Assembly (NCBI GenBank): GCA_025330725.1
Contig: JAIWND010000026.1
Coordinates: 337,092-401,091, forward strand
DNA from: Chlamydoabsidia padenii
Lineage: Eukaryota; Mucoromycota; Mucoromycetes; Mucorales; Cunninghamellaceae
DNA: 64,000 bases
Direction: 5' to 3'
Shown here: piece after piece, positions 22,595 through 33,771 of the stretch
Numbering within the stretch: position 1 is the first letter of the stretch
Layout: every line of letters starts with the position of its first letter
Notes under the pieces: generated by a model
Databases searched by the model: none
Told to the model about the DNA's origin: nothing
The model's input: only the letters and a program-made list of their open reading frames with translations
Translations under genes and position numbers: made by a program

Positions 22595-25500
22595 ATGGCT
22601 CAGCCTCAAGTCAGGAGAAATACCTGGGAAGGGTAAGTAATCTGTTTAAACAGACTTGGTGTTTGTATGCGACTAGGTTGAAGGTGCGTAATGTGGGATG
22701 ACCAGTGAATTGAAAGATAGTGAAGGGTTTTTATTTTACTATAGACCCTTTATCTACCTTTTTTTTTTTTTTTTTTTTTGTTTTTGGTTTGTCTTGGTTG
22801 CATACTATTAAAAAGAAGGGGGGAAAAGGGGGGAGAGGGAAACGATGACCATTGATATTCAACTAACCTGCTTTTTTTTTTCTCTCTTTTTCTTCTCAAA
22901 TAGGCTGCCAGGTGGTCGATCAGTGGTGGATACAACAGAAACCGAATTGCTCCATATCTATATCTATGACTACTGCAAAAAGCACAACTTTAATCAAGCT
23001 GCTCGATTCTTTGCCGCTGAAGCCAACGTCAGCGCTGACCAACGACCTCCTATCGATATTGCAACAGGGTTTTTAGCTGATTGGTGGGGCGTATTCTTGG
23101 ATGTCTATCATGCACAAAACAAGGATATTACAGCGACAAAAGGTGCCGGGGTACATGACGAAGTAAGTTACTATTAAAAAAAAATGGTAAAGGTGTATGG
23201 TTATTATTTTATTTTATTTCATACTTACTTGTCTTGCTTTTAATAGTATCACGAACTAGTCCGCAACAGGAAAGAAGAAGTACTCCAACAACAAAGGACG
23301 TTTAACATGCAACAAGCCATCCAACAACAACAACTTCGTAGGGCATCGGAAATGCAACGTTTGGGACAGTCACCCCAGTTGCATCATAATCAAGTTCAAC
23401 AGACCCATCCTGCACAACCACCACATGTACCATCTCAGCAACAACAACAACAGCTACACCAACAACAACAACAACAACAATTGGCTCAATCACGAGATCA
23501 CCGGTCATCACCAGTCAGTAGCATCGCATCATTACCTAACAACGGTGGTATTCCTCCTCCAAATAACAATAGTACAGGTGGGCCTACTAATGGGAATCCT
23601 ATGGTCAACACACCGCAAGCACTTCCAGCTTCTTTACCTCAACAACAACAACAACAACAACAACAAGCTCCCACTAGTAGACTTGGTACATCCTCTCCAT
23701 CCTTCTCACCTCAACAAGTACAACGTCCTGGTATCCCTGGCAATGGTGGAAACGAAAACATGGCCGGTCACCCTGAAATGATGAATCCTGCTATGATGAA
23801 CACTCAAGGAATACCTATGAATCCTCAAGGCCAAATGATGATGAACCAACAACGTCTAGTCGTCAACCCTCAGAATGCTATTATCATCAACATTATGAAT
23901 GCTTTGGGTTTAGGTGGTCGTGATCCTCAGACTTTGACTCCAGATGAAAGGGTAATACAAAAGGAAAATGGGGTAGGTTGTGTTTTATTCTTTGACTAAC
24001 ACTCTATATTATGTAGGCTAATGTACAATTGCATTTCCGAAGGCAGACTATGCAAATGAATCAACATGGGATGATGCGGAACTCGTAAGTTGTGTAATTA
24101 AAAGGAAGTACATAGGTGTACTGACTTGTCTTCATTGATTTGATATAGGAATATGATGGTTGTGAATAATCCAACGCAAGCCAGGCTCCAAATGCAACAA
24201 CAAATGATTGCAAATCAACAAATGTTACAACAACAGCAACAACAACGACAACAACAGGCACAATTACACCATGGTCAACCTCAAACCCCACAAATGCAAC
24301 ATCAATTACAACATGGTCAGCCTCAACCCCCGCAGCAACAACATATGCAGCATAGTCAAAGTCAACATTCACAGCAACACCAACCTCCAACACCGCAACA
24401 GCAAGCTCAATCTCTGCCTCAGGGTCAACAACGTCAACATGGCCAACCGCCCATACAGTCCCAACAAGGTAATCAAGGGCCACAAAATCATCACCAATCT
24501 ATGGAACACCAACAATTACAACAGCAACAGCAACATGACATACCACAACCTACCCATTCAGTCATGAACAATCAAGCAGGTAAAGTTTTCTTCATGATGG
24601 TTGTTAAAAGAAACAATAATGAAACTAACTGACTTTTTTGAATATGCTCATATAGGAAACGGTCAAAGGATACCCGGTGCAATGACACCCGATAATGCCC
24701 CTATAACAGGACAAGGTCAAATGGTGAATAATGTGCAAAACTCTGAACAGTTTGGTGGTGGAGAAGGTAATGAAAAAGAAAAAGAGGGAGGACACGACTG
24801 AACTTTGAACTAACTTGAACTTTATGCCAAATCTTCAATAGGAATGAACATGATGATGGCTGAACAAATGATGAAGAATGGACAATTATCTGGATTGACA
24901 CAACAGCAACAACAGCAACAACAACAGGTACGCGTGGGTGTTGAAAAGATAACACTGGATAACACTTTGAACTGACTCTTTTATAATACCTTTAATTAGT
25001 TTTTGATGGAACACTATCATCAACAGCAACGTACGCTATTCAGCCAGCGCCGGATGATGCAACAACAGGGCGGTCAGGTACCACCTAATCCGAGTATGAT
25101 GAGCCCCATTCCTCCTGCACCTATGAATGCTGGATCGCCGCAAGATGCCGATAAAAACAATGCATCGCTTGCACAATACCAACGTCAACAATTACAATAC
25201 ACCATGCAACAACGTCAGCAATATAACCACCACCACCAGCAGCAGCAGCAACAGCAGCAACAGCAGCAACCCAACTTTAGTCAAGATCCTCATGCTAACT
25301 CAAGTCAGTCGCCTCAAATGAATCGCAATTTGACCAAACCATCAGCACCACACCAACAGCTACCCACTCAAAAACGACAATTACAGCAACAGCAGCAGCA
25401 GCAACATAACCAAAAGCGCCAAAGAGCGAACAATGACTCTGATGGAACAGGTGGGTCTCAAAATGCGAATCAATCCCCATCACCACGTCTCATGAACACA

Positions 25501-27169
25501 ACGCCAATACCACCAAATACACACAACCTTCCTGGATCATCTCATGGGTCGCCAATATTATCGCAACCGAATTACAATCAAGATCCCACGAATGGCAGTA
25601 ACAGTCAATCCCCTCAAATGGATCGTGGCTTGACCAAACCTCCAACACCACAACAGAAGCAGACCAGAACACCGCAACAAGCTCCTCGACAATTACCAAG
25701 CTCAGTCTCTTCACAACAAGAACAATCAATGTCAAGGATGGGATGGAATCCGTCTCCACTTGGTGATGGTGGTAATATGCAATCATCTGGAATGATGGAT
25801 GGTACCAAGTCACCATCAACACAGCCATCAGCAATAGGCGTGGATACATCTAGCGGTGCCTTTGACAATGGATCAAGCAACAACAGTAACATGATGTCTT
25901 TTGACTTGGAGCGCTTCATGATGAGCGATGGTGGTGACTTTGGCGAAATCTTTACCACAGAACAAAATCTTCTCATGGGCAGTGAAAACAATGAACTATT
26001 TGGTGGTGGCTTTTTATCAAATATGGGTGGTGGTGGATTCGGCGGCGAAGCAAGCTCTTCTCTTGGTGGTATCGACAATGCAACATCAGTACAAGTCTAT
26101 GGTCAACTAACAGGTCACAACAACAAGGTGAATACGGTCGCATTCTCCTCGGATGCACAATGGCTTGCAAGTGCAGGTCATGACAAGAAGGTGATGGTTT
26201 GGTCGGTACAGGAAAAACAACTGCGATGGACATTGGAAGGTCACACCCAACAAATCACATGTGCTCGCTGGAGTCCTGATCAACGCAACTTGCTGGTGAC
26301 AAGCTCTTATGACAAATCTTTACGGGTATGGGATCTTGGTCAAGCTATGAAGGAAGGTGGCGACGGGGTGAAACAAATCGCCAAGTTTAGCTGCAAGGCT
26401 CAAATCACCGCTGTGGATTTTGCACCTAATCGACCTGACACTATTTGCTCTTTGGATGCCGAAGGTGAACTCAACGTATGGAATATTTCCTCCTCCAAAA
26501 ATGAAAAAACAATCAAAATGGTAAGTATACAATATAGATTGGAATTGAGAGTAACACTTACCCGCTTTTTTTTTTTTTGAATAGGCGGCATCCAAATCAC
26601 TATTTGCAGCTAATCCACTACGATTCCATCCTCGTCTTGGCAAGATCCTGGCCTGTGCAGCTGGTAATCAAATCTTCATCATTAATATCGATGCCGCCAA
26701 GAACAACACATCAACCGGGGATTCCTCAGCCGTCCGTACCATCAACGTTGAACACTCAAAAAACATTTGCAGCTTGGATTGGTCTATGGATGGGAGTTAT
26801 TTGGTGACTTCCTCTGAAAACGAAGTGATGGTCTATGAAACTGGTCATTGGAAACTAATCAACAAACATACAGCCACCGACAAAATATCAGCTTGCGCCT
26901 TTATGCCATCAACAACAATTGACAACAGTGGAGAAGCAACCCAAGGACAAGGCGGAGGGGCGACTGGTGCGCGAAAACTGTGTGTGGTCTATGGCTGTTA
27001 TCAATTTATCTATGTTTGGCAATGCAATGTACCTGGATCACAACCACAGCGAATGGGTAAACAATATGGAATGGTGGCTGGATTGACATGCGCTCATACG
27101 AATGGACAATACATTGTGGCATCTGCAAGTCATCATAAGGAAGATAATCTCATGCTTTGGACACTTTAA
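22595..27169 (+). CDS. LUFS (LisH)/poly-Q/WD40 transcriptional corepressor, LEUNIG-like (1267 aa)
   Basis: Nine exons: 22595-22632, 22904-23162, 23247-23951, 24017-24084, 24149-24579, 24656-24766, 24842-24927, 25000-26520, 26585-27169; all phases agree. Residues 15-95 form a LUFS/LisH domain (TETELLHIYIYDYCKKHNF, AARFFAAEANV, GFLADWWGVFLDVYHA), the dimerisation and SSDP/SEUSS-binding module of plant LEUNIG and of fungal Flo8-type proteins. Residues 100-900 are Gln-, Pro- and Met-rich with many poly-Q runs. From about 930 there are WD40 repeats (GHNNKVNTVAFSSDAQWLASAGHD, GHTQQITCARWSPD) to the end. The whole architecture is that of Groucho/LEUNIG-class corepressors, which are recruited by DNA-binding factors. 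Nuclear location and target genes are inferred. Confidence 0.9.
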
Positions 27170-27615
27170 CCATTGACTCTTTCTAACGACAAACATATCA
27201 ATTAAACTGACTAGCTTGATCTACTCCTCGGGCGAACTAGTATATACACTCTCCCCTCTCTCTCTCTTCCATCCATTTTTTATACATATATCAGTAATTC
27301 ATTCTATCATATCTTACATATACTCATTTAAACAAAACATCATCAATTTTATCCTTTTGTTTTTGATTCTACATTTGCATCAATCAATATATCTCTTTGT
27401 ATCATCGAAATAAAGGCTCTATTATATCTTTACAACATGTCTCTAATGCTGAAAGGAAAAAAAAAAAAAAAAAAAAGGAAACGGGGTCTTGTTTAATTAA
27501 AAAGAGGAGGATAAAGACAAACGGAAAAAAAGGGGGGAGAGTATTAGTCACGATGTTACTAAAAAAAAAGGGGGGGGGACGACATCGGTTAGAATATACA
27601 AGAGGATAACATCCT
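27170..27615. other. Intergenic, convergent
   Basis: Holds the 3' UTR of the LEUNIG-like gene (AATAAA at about 27408-27413), an A20 tract (about 27457-27476) and G-runs near 27571-27580. Nothing else is seen. Confidence 0.5.
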
Positions 27616-27897
27616 CTAACGTTGAAGTGGATGAAAAGACAGCTGCATAAATGAGAGGGAATTCGGGATTTGAAAATAATGTGGTGGTGGTTTACGGATA
27701 TAGGAGTGCTGGTATTCATCGTACACCCAGCATCTCGAGCATTGTTCAAGGGTCAAGAATCGATTACAGATTTCACATTTTTTGTGACAATCAGAGCAGA
27801 ACCAGTTGGACGATAATGGTTTTTCACATTCTCCACACATCACCTTGTCAAAGGAAGATGTGGTGGGGGAAGAAGGTGGAGAAGGGAAAAAGTTCAT
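27616..27897 (-). CDS. Small protein with four CxxC pairs (93 aa), probably zinc-binding
   Basis: A single exon. After a Pro/Ser-rich start (MNFFPSPPSSPTTSSF) come four evenly spaced cysteine pairs: CGEC, CSDC, CEIC, CSRC, with a Trp before the second and after the fourth (SNWFCSDC, CSRCWVYDEY). Four CxxC pairs in 35 residues can bind two zinc ions, in tandem-ribbon or LIM-like fashion. The C-terminal third is Pro/His/Phe-rich. I do not recognise the family. The regular pairs make chance very unlikely, but the absence of an intron leaves the start open. Confidence 0.6.
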   Translation of the reverse strand: MNFFPSPPSSPTTSSFDKVMCGECEKPLSSNWFCSDCHKKCEICNRFLTLEQCSRCWVYDEYQHSYIRKPPPHYFQIPNSLSFMQLSFHPLQR

Positions 27898-28675
27898 AAT
27901 GGGAAGGGAGCGGGAATTAAAAAAGGAAAGGAATGGAGGTTGTTTTTAGTCGACGAGTGGATCTGAATTGGAAAAAAAGAAGAAAAAGAAAAAGACTCGT
28001 TTAAATGTTTGGTTTCTTTATAAGCTCATCAAAAATAAAGCATGATGCGATCTGCATTGTGTTGTTGTTGTTGTTTTTTTTTTTTTGATTTACCCATCTT
28101 TCATTCTCTCTTCCATGTGCAATGTACTTTATTCTCATTAGCACAGACGATCGCATGCTTGCGCTTTAATGAATACTTCCTCGATGATGTCTTTAATACA
28201 AGTTTTTTTTTTTTTGATTTCCTCAGAATAATACTTACATGGAAAGTTTATATCAACCAAGGGCTTGGTATCATTTACATGACAGGCAAATAGGAGGGAT
28301 CAGTCATGGATTCATGCAGCTTGTCTTTTAAACCCCGTTCGATGAATGTTCAACCCCCGCCTCACGCTTGTTGATTGGTTGGCTAATGAATACAAATGAA
28401 GGAAAGGGGGTAACTTTACTACTTTCAAAGTCAACACCCCTCACTCCTTAATGTAAGGATGGTTCAGAAAGTCATTCGGGGATGATGCATGGTAATACCT
28501 CCTATGTTATTTCCTCCCAAAAAAAAAAAAAAAGGCAGGGTATCACAATTGATGATACAGCCCCGACTTGCAAAGAGAGTCAATATTATGTTATAAACGT
28601 GTTTCTTTATTCATATAAAAAGTAAAAATAGTATACTATAAGAGTTTTACTAAATCTATAAAGACAATCCCACCA
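27898..28675. other. Intergenic, 778 bp, no gene recognised
   Basis: Contains T-runs (about 28074-28086, 28203-28215), CCCCG-type motif relatives (AAACCCCGTTCGATG near 28331 and TTCAACCCCCGCC near 28350) and an A16 run near 28518. Minus-strand 3' signals of ETR1 lie at its right end. The 83-codon frame at 28042-28293 looks like low-complexity translation. Confidence 0.4.
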
Positions 28676-30069
28676 TTAAAATAAAATAACTTGTTTCCCT
28701 GAGCCAAAACCTTGAATGCCTTGATCCACAGCAGATTTGACAGATTCTTCCTTCCATTCCACTTGGGTCCATTTGGGTTCCACAAAAGCACCATTTGACA
28801 TTAATGCAATCAGTTCATCCACCATTTTTGAGCGTTCTTCAGCACTATGAGTATCCGTCCATCGTGTCATCCAAAAGCCATGGAATGCCAAGTTTTTGAA
28901 TATCAGCAAAGAAGCAGGAAGTGCCAATGGTGCTCTTGCCATTGCCCCATAAGTAACATATTGTCCATTAGCACTAAGAAGAAGATTAATCAATATCTCT
29001 TTTTTTTCTCTCTCTCTCTCTTTCTTATGGATTTACCTCAAATGACGGGCCATTTCTGTAGCTGACTTGCCGCCAACACAGTTCAGTCCTAGTTTTGGTT
29101 GTCCCCATTCCTTGATCATTGTCTTTATTTCATGGCTGCCCAATACATCATCCGTAATTACATGTGTCGCACCCAACTTCTTTAAATCATGTCGTAGTTG
29201 GTCAATATCGGGTCTGTAGTAATCAACATCATAGTTAGTTCAGTCAAAGTTCAAGTAAAAAGAGTCATTGTATCAGATGATTTACCTGTTACGGACAATG
29301 TTGATTGTCTTGATACCCCATGCTTTTGCTAGCTGAATCACCGATTGCCCCACAGCACTGTTGGCTCCATTCTGTATTACATAATCACCTAAGATGAATT
29401 AAATAAGACAAAATTTTGATTAGACATACACGCACACACACACTAATACCATTTTCTATTTACCTTTTTCAAGATGAGCAAAATCCTTCAACATTCTATA
29501 GGCAGTACAAGGATTCACCGAGAGTGTAGCCAGTTGGATGTTGGAGACATTCTTGTCAGCCAAAGACAGTGGTTGAAAATCAGACACCGGACCAGCCGCA
29601 TAGGTGCGCCAAGTACCATAACCCGCTTTAGCCATAATCACCCGATCACCCACTTTAAGATCAGTTACCTTGTCACCCGTAGCAATCACTTGAGCCAGTC
29701 CTTCGTTCCCGCCTACAGCATACTTGGTATCGTCGCCTTGGCCGAGTAATTCAAAAGGTGGTTTGAGTGGGTACGCCCCTTGGACTTGATTAACATCGGC
29801 TGGATTGATGGGTGACGCTAAAAATTTAACATGGACAGTGTCTGGTGTCAGTGCTGGTAAAGGATACGAGTGCCACCTATGTCGTTTTGAGAAACATGAG
29901 ACTAGTGGGAAACAATGAATTGATCTAAATGTTGAGTTTACCTGAGCACTTGAGCTGGTTTCCCGTAATTTGAGTACACCAAGGCATCGACAGTCAAGTT
30001 GGAGCGAACGGTAGAGTAGGTTCTTGTATAGTTTCGGCCAAGAATATATGATGAGCGTGTCAAGATCAT
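28676..30069 (-). CDS. ETR1: Mitochondrial trans-2-enoyl-CoA/ACP reductase (372 aa)
   Basis: Five exons: 29942-30069, 29464-29876, 29286-29388, 29037-29213, 28676-28973. The enzyme reduces trans-2-enoyl thioesters with NADPH in mitochondrial fatty-acid synthesis, feeding lipoate supply. The start at 30069 gives [20 protein letters not shown], a good mitochondrial presequence. The family marker [16 protein letters not shown] holds the catalytic Tyr region. The zinc-less alcohol-dehydrogenase-like fold follows: [40 protein letters not shown], then the nucleotide-binding [17 protein letters not shown] and NCVGGKS. Length matches yeast Etr1 and animal MECR. Confidence 0.94.
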
Positions 30070-30841
30070 GGAATTAAAAAAAAAAAAAAAATACAAGAGG
30101 AAAGAGCGTGGAAAGGGAGGGGGGGGGGAATTTATAGTGCTCAAAATTTTTATGCGGCGTTTCAAATTGATCACCTTCCTGACTTAATTCCGACTAGATG
30201 CGGATCATCATCCTTTTGAACATTCATTATCACCATTGTTGTATATAAAAGGTGATGATACTATGATTGCAAAACAATCATACCATCATAGTCAATCACA
30301 ACAATTCCCACAAGCAAAATAAGATAAAACGTTACTTCTCAAAGTATATGATCTATGGTAAACGCTTAATGAACCGAATTCTAAGGTGTAATAACTACAC
30401 CAAGGAAGAGAAATGATACAATTAAGGGAAACGGAAACCACTTTTTGGGGCTTTCATTGAGAAGAGCAAGTTTCATGCTGGCTGCGGGCTGGTATGATCT
30501 TCTCTCACGCTTGTCGGCATTTCAATTTTTCACTTTTTTTTTTTTACTTTTTGTATTTCTTTTCTCTTTACCCCTCTCTCTTTCTCATACATAACACCAT
30601 TACGTTAATATACTCACCATTCTCTTGTAATTGGTGTCATATTACCTGAAGATACACTAAGTTTGTGGACTTTATTCACCGTCAGGACTACTACCTTCGA
30701 CATCCATCAACAAACAACAGCAACAACAATAATAATAATAGTAATACCGAAAACAGTAAAGGAAAACGACCGAACAACCACCAACCATCTGTCGATCATA
30801 CCACTCAGCTATTCACTTGTTGACTCTTATACAACTTTATA
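30070..30841. promoter_or_regulatory. Divergent promoter: ETR1 / RING E3
   Basis: 772 bp. On the ETR1 side there is an A17 tract (about 30074-30090) and a weak motif (GCGGCGTTTCAAA, about 30154-30166). On the RING side there is GTCGGCATTTCAA (30513-30525) followed by T11. A CAACAA/AATAAT leader (30713-30745) precedes the RING start. Confidence 0.4.
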
Positions 30842-32583
30842 ATGCACTTTAATGTACCCACTTATGTATTAACGTCCCTCCTAATGTTTGGCCTGGCCTT
30901 TGCTTTGACGTTACGATCTTTTTTAAAATCTGATATGATGAAGACTGTATCGGATTGTTACACTGTTGATTTGGATACCTTTGAAGGAGGTTTACGTTGG
31001 ATGGGTCCCGATTCTTTTTTACGACAACCTCCTATAGTCTCTTGTAACAGTTATATTGGTGCCTTTATTACATTTGTAGAATCTCAAAAGATTAGTCTTT
31101 TGGTAAGTTGTTTGATACTTGATCCATCTCATTCTTTTTACTAACTTGTTACTGCTACTGTTCTTATGGCACTATATAGTTCCATGTGAACATGCCTATT
31201 TGTTGCTCTATTCTTTTAGGTCGGGCTATCATTAAATCTGTCTTTGGTGAACTGTGGTTTTTGGAAAGTCAGGTACGAACTCATAAATCGTCAAGCCATA
31301 TATAACTAATACTAATATGAGAAGTCTCTTCTTCTTTTTGGTGTATAGCACATGTATGATCGCATGCTCAACTTTTTATTATTCAAGGTCATCTTCATTG
31401 GTGCAGTGATGGATCCTGTATGGCGGCATATTTTAAGACTCTCCATGTGGATTGGCATTCTTGGATTCTTACGGATATTTAGTCTTCTTAGTCGGGATCG
31501 ATTTGAAAATGTAAGTTGGACACAGTGGCGATTTTTTAATTACCAACTTTGATCTTTTTATACTCTATAGCTTGCTACTGTTGCTTATGTGCCATCTAAT
31601 GCCTATTACAAGATAACTGGTCTATTATGTGGAATCTTTATCCTCAATATCATTTGGTATATTGGAAGCATGATTCTGTTCCCAAACTCATTGACCTTTT
31701 TGACCTTGGAGGTAAGTGATTTGGATCATCTACTTGACTATATCTCACACAACAATTTTATCTAGTTTTTACCTGTGGCTTTAGATACAACTCAAGTCAT
31801 CGCCAAATACCTGGCTCATCTTTTGGATCAATCTAGGGAAAATGGATTCGAAAGTAAACGATTGATCAACTATTATACCGAAATCAGTGCCGATGTCTTG
31901 ATCCTTGGTTGCACTTTACTACAATACCTACAACTTATGGTAAGATATTAGAAAGAAAGAAAAAAAAAGTGGTAAAGAGATCATCTATTAACCCTCAGTG
32001 CCTTTTTGTTTTTAGTGGATGCATGGAATCTCTTTTGGTTTGGTCGACATTGTTTTATTCCTCAACGTACGCAGTGTTCTGAAAAACCTTCATAGCAAAG
32101 TATTGATTCACCGCGAACGATGGAGGGCCATGACCTATGTACAAAGTCAATATGTGGATGCTACGGTGGCCGAACTAAACGCCTATGACGATGATTGCGC
32201 CATTTGCCGGGACGAACTGAAAACAGCCAAAAAGTTATCATGCGGTCATCTCTTCCATTTGTAAGTGAATACAATGATGGGAGGGGGTAATTTATGCGGG
32301 ATGTTTAACTTTTTATAATAGAAATTGTTTGCATTCATGGATCCAACATCACGTCTCCAAACCAACATGTCCAACATGTCGACGATGTCTATCCCCATCT
32401 CCGGATGAAAAACATAATCAGCCAGGTAAGGAAAGACAGGATGATCTTTAAAACTGAAAGAATGAAATGATTGATTGTTTCTATTGTTATATTGAATCAC
32501 CAGTAGCTCCTCCAGCATCACCGCCACGATCACCATTATCATGTTATCCACCAAGTATGACACAACAACAACAACAACAGTAA
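30842..32583 (+). CDS. Multi-spanning membrane RING-H2 E3 ubiquitin ligase, AMFR/gp78-like (419 aa)
   Basis: Eight exons: 30842-31102, 31180-31272, 31349-31510, 31571-31711, 31766-31939, 32016-32260, 32322-32425, 32504-32583. Several hydrophobic helices occupy residues 1-290 (first FNVPTYVLTSLLMFGLAFAL; others in FHVNMPICCSILL, FLLFKVIFIGAV, ITGLLCGIFILNIIWYIG, MHGISFGLVDIVLF). The RING-H2 finger begins near 338: CAICRDELK, CGHLFHLNCLHSWI, CPTC. Layout and RING context match ER-membrane ligases of the gp78/AMFR and Hrd1 group, which ubiquitinate misfolded proteins in ERAD. The CUE and p97-binding regions of animal AMFR are missing; the tail is short and Pro/Gln-rich. Confidence 0.9.
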
Positions 32584-32934
32584 TAGCAAACAAGGCAAAG
32601 TTGTCCCTACAGTCATCCTTCGCCTGGTGCGTTAATAGTATATACCCTTACTCTTCTTATCACACAAATACTTCCCCGATTTTCTTTTTGCTACATTACC
32701 CCTTTTTATATTATCCTAAAAAAATCATATAGCTAGGTTTTTACAAATAAAATTCCCAAATGTTAAATATAAATATTTATTGTGTGTGTGTGTATACATG
32801 AATTACTATCTACGGGTGTTTGGTCTAAACTATTCGGGGGTTGGGATTGGGTCGAAGTAATGTGTTGTTGATGTATGATAATTGGTTGTGTTGTGTGTAA
32901 TCGTAAAAAAGGTACAAGTTGGACGGTATGACAC
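32584..32934. other. Intergenic, convergent
   Basis: 351 bp holding the 3' ends of the RING gene (AATAAA near 32747) and TIM9, plus a TG repeat (about 32780-32792). Nothing else is seen. Confidence 0.5.
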
Positions 32935-33421
32935 TTATTGACCAGGGGGAGCCATCTACAATAAAGAGAAAGTTAGTCCTGTCTTTATGAAAATATAACA
33001 CACACACACCCCATTACTTACTTGTTGACTGAGTTCGGCAAAGCGGGTACCCACACGTTCAGAGTGCTTCAAGAATTTATCAGCACACTTATTCACACAG
33101 GCTTCCTATTAGCTCAAAGAGAGAGAGAGATCAGTCCTACACCGTTTAATCAATTAACCTGTTCTTACTTCTTTTCCAGTGATGGACTTGGTGGTAAAGT
33201 CATTGGCACAATCATCGAAACAACGTTGGACCAAACTGCTGTAAAGACGTAAAAAGTCCTTCATCTATTATGCATAATAAAGAGAGAATGAGAGTTAGGT
33301 AATGTATACGTTGAGGACGACAGACTGCTTGTCCCATCCATAAAGTCCAACTTGCCTGCTTATGTTCGATCATGGCAGCGATTTGTGTTTGTTCGGCTTG
33401 GTTGAAGCGAGAGAAATCCAT
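32935..33421 (-). CDS. TIM9: Small Tim chaperone of the mitochondrial intermembrane space, Tim9 (88 aa)
   Basis: Exons 33356-33421, 33169-33264, 33022-33105, 32935-32955, all phase 0. Tim9 with Tim10 forms the hexamer that escorts hydrophobic precursors to TIM22 and SAM. The twin CX3C motif is intact ([10 protein letters not shown] and [10 protein letters not shown]), with the Tim9-typical [13 protein letters not shown] before it, TTKSITGKE between and [16 protein letters not shown] after it, ending MAPPGQ. Intron 1 (33265-33355) begins GCAAGT, a GC-AG intron; reading through it would destroy the first CX3C. Length is the normal size for the family. Confidence 0.95.
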
Positions 33422-33611
33422 TGTGTCGTATTGTGGAGAGAGAAGAGAAAGGCTGTTTTTTCATGGGAGGAGGAGAATGTAAAAAAAAAAACCTCAAGTC
33501 ACAGCACCGGGGTTCTAACTTGGGAAAAATCCAGGGCTACACGGATGACTCGATGCCTTTATTCATGCCGATCATTTCAAATCCCGCTACCCCTGGAAAG
33601 ATATGTGAAGA

Positions 33612-33652
<41 letters not shown>

Positions 33653-33771
33653 GTTTTATTAAATAGGAGACATCCAAACAGGATATTATGTAAAAAGTAG
33701 ATTAACAGGTAACTAGATGAATTTTTGATGGGGGTATACTAATCCTAATAATGTATATAAAGGGAGGGAGA
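33422..33771. promoter_or_regulatory. TIM9 upstream region with motif and A37 tract
   Basis: TTCAAATCCCGC (33576-33587) sits 155 bp upstream of the TIM9 ATG, and a pure A37 tract (33613-33649) lies 26 bp further out. The 3' UTR of the next minus-strand gene occupies 33650-33771. Confidence 0.55.

Noticed and set aside
23302..26233. Many frames antisense to or out of frame with the LEUNIG-like gene
   Set aside because: CAA/CAG repeats read as Val/Leu or Asn/Thr runs in other frames; no independent support.
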